A stretch of DNA of 6,234 bases from the NCBI GenBank assembly GCA_023428035.1, contig JAEYZO010000353.1:1-6234 (forward strand), given 5' to 3'. Both the position numbers and the translations under genes were made by a program. Within the stretch, counting starts at the first letter, position 1. Each line of letters opens with the position of its first letter. Shown here piece by piece: positions 5,466 through 6,234 of this stretch. Source of the stretch: Pseudomonadota bacterium. Its GTDB lineage: Bacteria > Myxococcota_A > Polyangia > Polyangiales > Ga0077539. Under the pieces are notes generated by a model that was not told where the DNA came from, did no database searches, and saw nothing but the letters and a program-made list of their open reading frames with translations.

Positions 5466-6234
5466 CGTCCTCGTACTGGGACGAGCACCTCGCCGAGGTC
5501 GACGTGGTCGTCGTGGGCGGCGGGCTGGTAGGCCTGCTCACCGCCGTCGAGCTCCGCGAGCGCGCCCCCTCGTGCCGGGTGCGCGTGCTCGAACGGGGGT
5601 TGCTCCCTCGCGGAGCGACGACGCGCAACGCGGGCTTCGCGTGCTTCGGGAGCCTCACCGAGGTCTTGAGCGACGCCGCTCGCATGGGAGAGGCGGCCGC
5701 GGTGGAGCTCGTCGCGCGGCGCTGGGAAGGACTCAAGCGCCTTCGCTCACGGCTCGGCGACGACTCCATCGGGTACGAGGGTCACGGCGGCGCGGAGCTC
5801 TTGTTCGGTGACGCGCGCGACGCGCTGGGCTCCATCGAGCTCGTGAACGGGTGGCTGCGCGGGGCCGTGGGCGAGGGGGTGTTCCGTGAAGATCCGGGCG
5901 GGGTGAGCGCGCGGGGGTTTGCTCAGGCGACGGCGCTGGTGACCAACGCCTACGAGGGTCAGGTCCACTCGGGGAAGCTCTTGCGCGCGCTGTGGCGCGC
6001 CGCGGGCGCGGCGGGCGTCGAGGTGATGACCGGCGCCGAGGTGGTGTCGCTCGATGAGGGCAGCGACGGGGTGCGTGTGCTCGCGCGCGGCGTCGACGGC
6101 GAGGTGACCCTGCGCGCGCCGCGGGCGGCGCTGTGCACCAACGCCTTCACGGGGGCGTTGCGCGCCGCGGGGATCGCTCCGGCGCGGGGGCAGGTGATCG
6201 TCACGGCGCCCGTCGAGGGGGGGCTGCCGTGGCG
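5462..6234 (+). CDS. FAD-dependent oxidoreductase (DadA/DAO family), 3' end outside the window
   Basis: Partial gene: 257 complete codons are open from the GTG at 5462 to the window edge with no stop. The N-terminus has SYWDEH, then a Rossmann dinucleotide motif VVVVGGGLVGL (Gly19, Gly21, Gly24), an acidic strand end VLERG (Glu44, ribose contact), and GATTRNAGFACFGS (51-64). The last motif is characteristic of a subgroup of COG0665-type amine or amino-acid oxidoreductases. Later CTNAF (225-229) and PARGQVIVTAP (240-250) match the usual FAD/substrate-domain strands. The family oxidises C-N bonds of amino acids or amines, usually in the cytoplasm; the substrate here is unknown. The GTG start overlaps the lysA stop by 4 nt, and the SYW-type N-terminus right after it supports this start. 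Placement suggests coexpression with lysine synthesis. A lysine- or diaminopimelate-related substrate is a guess. Confidence 0.88.
   Translation, partial: MTSSYWDEHLAEVDVVVVGGGLVGLLTAVELRERAPSCRVRVLERGLLPRGATTRNAGFACFGSLTEVLSDAARMGEAAAVELVARRWEGLKRLRSRLGDDSIGYEGHGGAELLFGDARDALGSIELVNGWLRGAVGEGVFREDPGGVSARGFAQATALVTNAYEGQVHSGKLLRALWRAAGAAGVEVMTGAEVVSLDEGSDGVRVLARGVDGEVTLRAPRAALCTNAFTGALRAAGIAPARGQVIVTAPVEGGLPW

Noticed and set aside
1..6234. Defence system, mobile element or biosynthetic cluster
   Set aside because: No nuclease, transposase, integrase, toxin-antitoxin pair, repeat array, direct terminal repeats or megasynthase motif is visible. The recognisable genes are wall and amino-acid metabolism functions.

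Overview
The window is very GC-rich, with strong G/C bias at third codon positions. It carries a lipoprotein with a 'CxTDDDC' Cys-rich tail, a style common in secreted proteins of myxobacteria. This suggests a myxobacterium-like organism (Myxococcota, perhaps Polyangiales/Sandaracinaceae). That placement is inference from style and composition, not from a phylogenetic marker. I see no tRNA or rRNA gene, CRISPR array, insertion sequence or phage gene.

Layout: (1) 131-1168 (+), a predicted L,D-transpeptidase lipoprotein with a Cys-rich C-terminal extension. (2) 1209-1670 (+), a small unrecognised protein. (3) 1678-2760 (-), an unrecognised 360-residue protein that converges on gene 2 with only 7 bp between the stop codons. 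(4) A divergent intergenic region of about 150 bp holding a good sigma-70-like promoter for the next unit. (5) 2914-6234 (+), a compact operon of lysC (lysine-sensitive-type aspartate kinase), lysA (diaminopimelate decarboxylase) and a DadA/DAO-type FAD oxidoreductase that runs off the right edge. Both junctions in the operon are 4-nt GTGA overlaps.

How the genes work together: LysC makes the first committed step of the aspartate pathway and LysA the last step of lysine synthesis, so the operon brackets the pathway. The lysine-binding residues of the first ACT domain look conserved, so lysine feedback is expected. The FAD enzyme has no established role in lysine synthesis, and its tight coupling to lysA is the most thought-provoking gene-context signal here. 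Meso-diaminopimelate, the LysA substrate, is also a peptidoglycan building block, and the left-hand L,D-transpeptidase acts on peptidoglycan. The two loci are separated by an opposing gene, so I do not claim a functional link.

None of the four transcription-unit or gene starts outside the overlaps has a convincing Shine-Dalgarno sequence. Each is preceded by a GGTA/GGGTA motif ending a few bases before the start codon. This is consistent with -10 elements driving leaderless or near-leaderless mRNAs. The window otherwise looks like ordinary chromosomal housekeeping and accessory DNA; I did not find a clear new system.
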